DNA of 64,000 nucleotides from assembly GCA_029204225.1 (NCBI GenBank), contig CM055107.1, positions 49,406,546 through 49,470,545 on the forward strand. The letters run 5' to 3'. Positions 62,091 to 64,000 of this stretch are shown piece by piece. The notes under the pieces are model-generated. The model searched no databases. It was not told the DNA's origin and saw only the letters and a program-made list of their open reading frames with translations. Every line of letters starts with the position of its first letter. Positions within the stretch are counted from its first letter, which is position 1. The position numbers and the translations under genes were made by a program. Source of the stretch: Diphasiastrum complanatum. Taxonomy: Eukaryota > Streptophyta > Lycopodiopsida > Lycopodiales > Lycopodiaceae.

Positions 62091-63499
62091 TGCATGTGTT
62101 GGCTTAACTTATGCACACTAAAGCTTAGATCATACCTTGTCACAGTTAACCATATAAGTGAGCCAATAATACTCCTATAAAGAGTGATGTCCTCAAAGGA
62201 TCTTTCATGATCTTTCATAGGAACTTTTACAATGTGCTCCATTGGTGAATCTATGCCTTTATAGTTTTCCATTTGAAATTTCTTAAGCATGGAAAGTGCA
62301 TATCTACTTTGACTTATGAAAGCATGATCTTTCCAAAAGTCAATTTCTAGGCCTAAAATGTAGTGAAGAACTCCTAGATCTTGCATCTTAAATCCACTAC
62401 CAAGTGCATACTTAGTTTCTTCAACTAGCTCCTCATTATTTCCACTAAGAATGATATCATCTACATAGATGAGAAGAATAACTACAAAGTTATTTACAAA
62501 CTTAATGTACAATGAAGGGTCATATTCACTAACACGAAATCCGAGTGATATGAGAAAGGAGTTGAGCGTTGCATACCAAGACCTTGGTGCTTGTTTTAGG
62601 TCATAGAGACTTTTGAACAAAAGACAAACTTTTGATTCTTCACCAACTTTCACAAATCCAGGTGGTTGCCCCATGTAGATCTCCTCCTCAAGGTAACCAT
62701 TGAGAAAGGCATTAGAAACATCAAGTTGAAACATCCTCCAATTTCGATAACATGCAAGAGAAATGAGAATTCTTATAGTTACCATTTTTGCAATAGGTGC
62801 AAAAGTGTCTTCATAGTCAAGACCTTTGATTCGAGAGTAACCTTTGGCAGAAAGTCTTGCTTTGAATCTACTGATGGATCCATCATTGTTGTACTTGATC
62901 CTGAATACCCACTTACATCCAATGACATGCATGTTGTTAGCTTGCTCCACAAACTCACATGTGTTGTTTGACATCAAGGCTTCAAACTCGAGGGTCATTG
63001 CTTCAACCCATTTCTTGGATTGAAGTGCTTCTTGGACATCTTTAGGCTGTTCATCTGATATGAAGAATGCATGATAGGAAGTTTCACCTTCCACTTGCCT
63101 TCCTCCCTCATCATAAGTGAGCCTTCTTGGCTCAGATCTTTCTCTTGTGGATCTTCTTGGTGTAGGTGTTTGAAGTTGCTCCACCTCAAGCCTCGGCCCC
63201 ACCACTTCTTGAACAATATTAAGATTGATGATTGCAGATCCTGCATGAGACTCCTTGATCTTTGCTTCATCCAAGTTAAATTTTTTATCTTCATGAAAGA
63301 TCACATTTCTACTTACAACATTCTTGTCAGTAGATGGAACATAAACTTTATACGCTTTCTTAGAAGATGCATATCGAACAAAAATACCTTTAATAGCACT
63401 AGGATCATCCTTTTTCCTAGTCTCCAAAGGAACATGCACAAAGCATAAATAGCCAAAGATCCTAAGATGATCTACCTTAGGTTTTTTCTTGTACAACAT
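62090..63499 (-). pseudogene. Ty1/copia (copia-C) integrase end and reverse transcriptase
   Basis: An open frame of 470 copia codons. It begins with the integrase C-terminus (KKPKVDHLRIFGYLCFVHVP), then a linker ending RRSTRERSEP. RVT_2 reads VIGCKWVFRIKYNNDGS, RLSAKGYSRIKGLDYEDTF, MFQLDVSNAFLNGYLEEEIY, LYDLKQAPRSWY, the catalytic box LIYVDDIILSGN and LGVLHYILGLEIDF. It ends within IIGSLIWLTVTRYDLSFSVH. Then the frame passes without a stop into CACTA leader sequence (37 codons). RNase H and the 3' LTR are lost. RT itself looks intact, but the first clear integrase core is disrupted upstream. Confidence 0.85.
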
Positions 63500-64000
63500 C
63501 TCAAATGGTGCTCTTCCTTCTATAGCAAGATTAGGAAGCCTAATACAAACATATTTTGCACATGCAACTACTTCTTCCCAAAATTCTGTAGGTAGAGATG
63601 CTTCTAGCCTAATGGCTTTTGCACATTCACATAATGGTCTATTTTTTCTTTCAGCAACTCCATTTTTTTGAGGAGTATAAGAACAAGAAAATTATCTTTG
63701 TATTCCCTCTTGCTCACAATAGAGGTATATTCACCTCCACTATCACTTCTCAAAGCTTTTAACTTGAAATAAAACTACTTTTATACATAAGCTTTGAAAG
63801 TAAGAATGACATCATAAACCATGGCTTTAGAAGATAGCATGTAAATCCAAGAATATCTTGTGTAATCATGTATGAAAGAAACAAAGAAATTTGCTCCTCC
63901 TTTGCCTTTGCTTGAAGAGACATGAACATCAGAGTGCACGAGTTCAAATGGAGGTGGAGTTTTGATGTTGGATCTTAGAAAAGGTCTCCTATGTGATTTT
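63500..64000 (-). pseudogene. copia-C integrase core (continues beyond window)
   Basis: On the - strand from the window edge the frames give KSHRRPFLRSNIKTPPPFEL and HSDVHVSSSKGKGGANFFVS (first Asp region), then IHDYTRYSWIYMLSSKA and LRSDSGGEYTS (second catalytic Asp). Several frameshifts and stops occur between 63500 and 63760, including loss around the catalytic Glu segment. The family is distinct from copia-A and copia-B. Confidence 0.75.

Overview
This is nuclear DNA from a land plant with a large, repeat-rich genome. The evidence is five TTTAGGG-type telomeric units, a multi-exon plant GH9 endoglucanase gene with GT-AG introns, plant Ty1/copia and Ty3/gypsy retrotransposons, plant CACTA (En/Spm) transposons and long CT microsatellites. 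Fragments of a DUF7869-type protein family and the general texture make a non-flowering lineage such as a fern possible, but that is a guess. Almost nothing here looks like an intact host gene; the window is a nest of broken mobile elements and gene fragments.

Layout. 1-5763: 3' part of a Ty3/gypsy element on + (integrase, an extra 848-codon ORF, polypurine tract, 3' LTR), ending against telomeric repeats at 5764-5803. 5804-6547: a fragment of a copia family (copia-A) that recurs at 39-43.7 kb. 6.55-7.1 kb: an unidentified coding-like stretch. 7.33-8.11 kb: an array of palindromes. 8.1-10.3 kb: an internally deleted copia element with its primer-binding site. 11.8-13.6 kb and 19.3-21.0 kb: two partial copies of one DUF7869-like gene. 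13.7-14.3 kb and 15.8-16.3 kb: gypsy RNase H pieces and a second palindrome array. 17.2-19.05 kb: a short element with palindromes at both ends that holds an unknown gene fragment. 21.0-24.0 kb: copia-B on -.

25.2-34.6 kb: a GH9 endoglucanase gene on -, with six recognisable exons. It is interrupted by a CACTA element (about 26.2-33.6 kb), and at least one coding exon is missing between the two halves. Inside the CACTA element a segment of about 1.4 kb is inverted, which swaps the 5' ends of its two divergent transposase genes. 38.0-39.06 kb: degenerate copia gag/protease on +. 39.1-43.7 kb: copia-A on -. 44.26-49.6 kb: a 2.15-kb direct duplication around a 1-kb spacer. 50.6-51.83 kb: gypsy gag. 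51.84-53.0 kb: CT arrays and palindromes matching the CACTA element, apparently a detached CACTA end. 53.2-60.8 kb: an element with inverted arms of about 1 kb that carries a GDSL-lipase pseudogene and a set of shugoshin-like exons. 61.49-62.09 kb: a CACTA end fragment fused in frame to copia-C (62.09-64.0 kb, -), which runs off the window.

Many disabling mutations are nonsense codons at positions where C-to-T or G-to-A change would explain the stop, as expected of old methylated repeats. All assignments come from reading translations and recalling family motifs; no database search was run.
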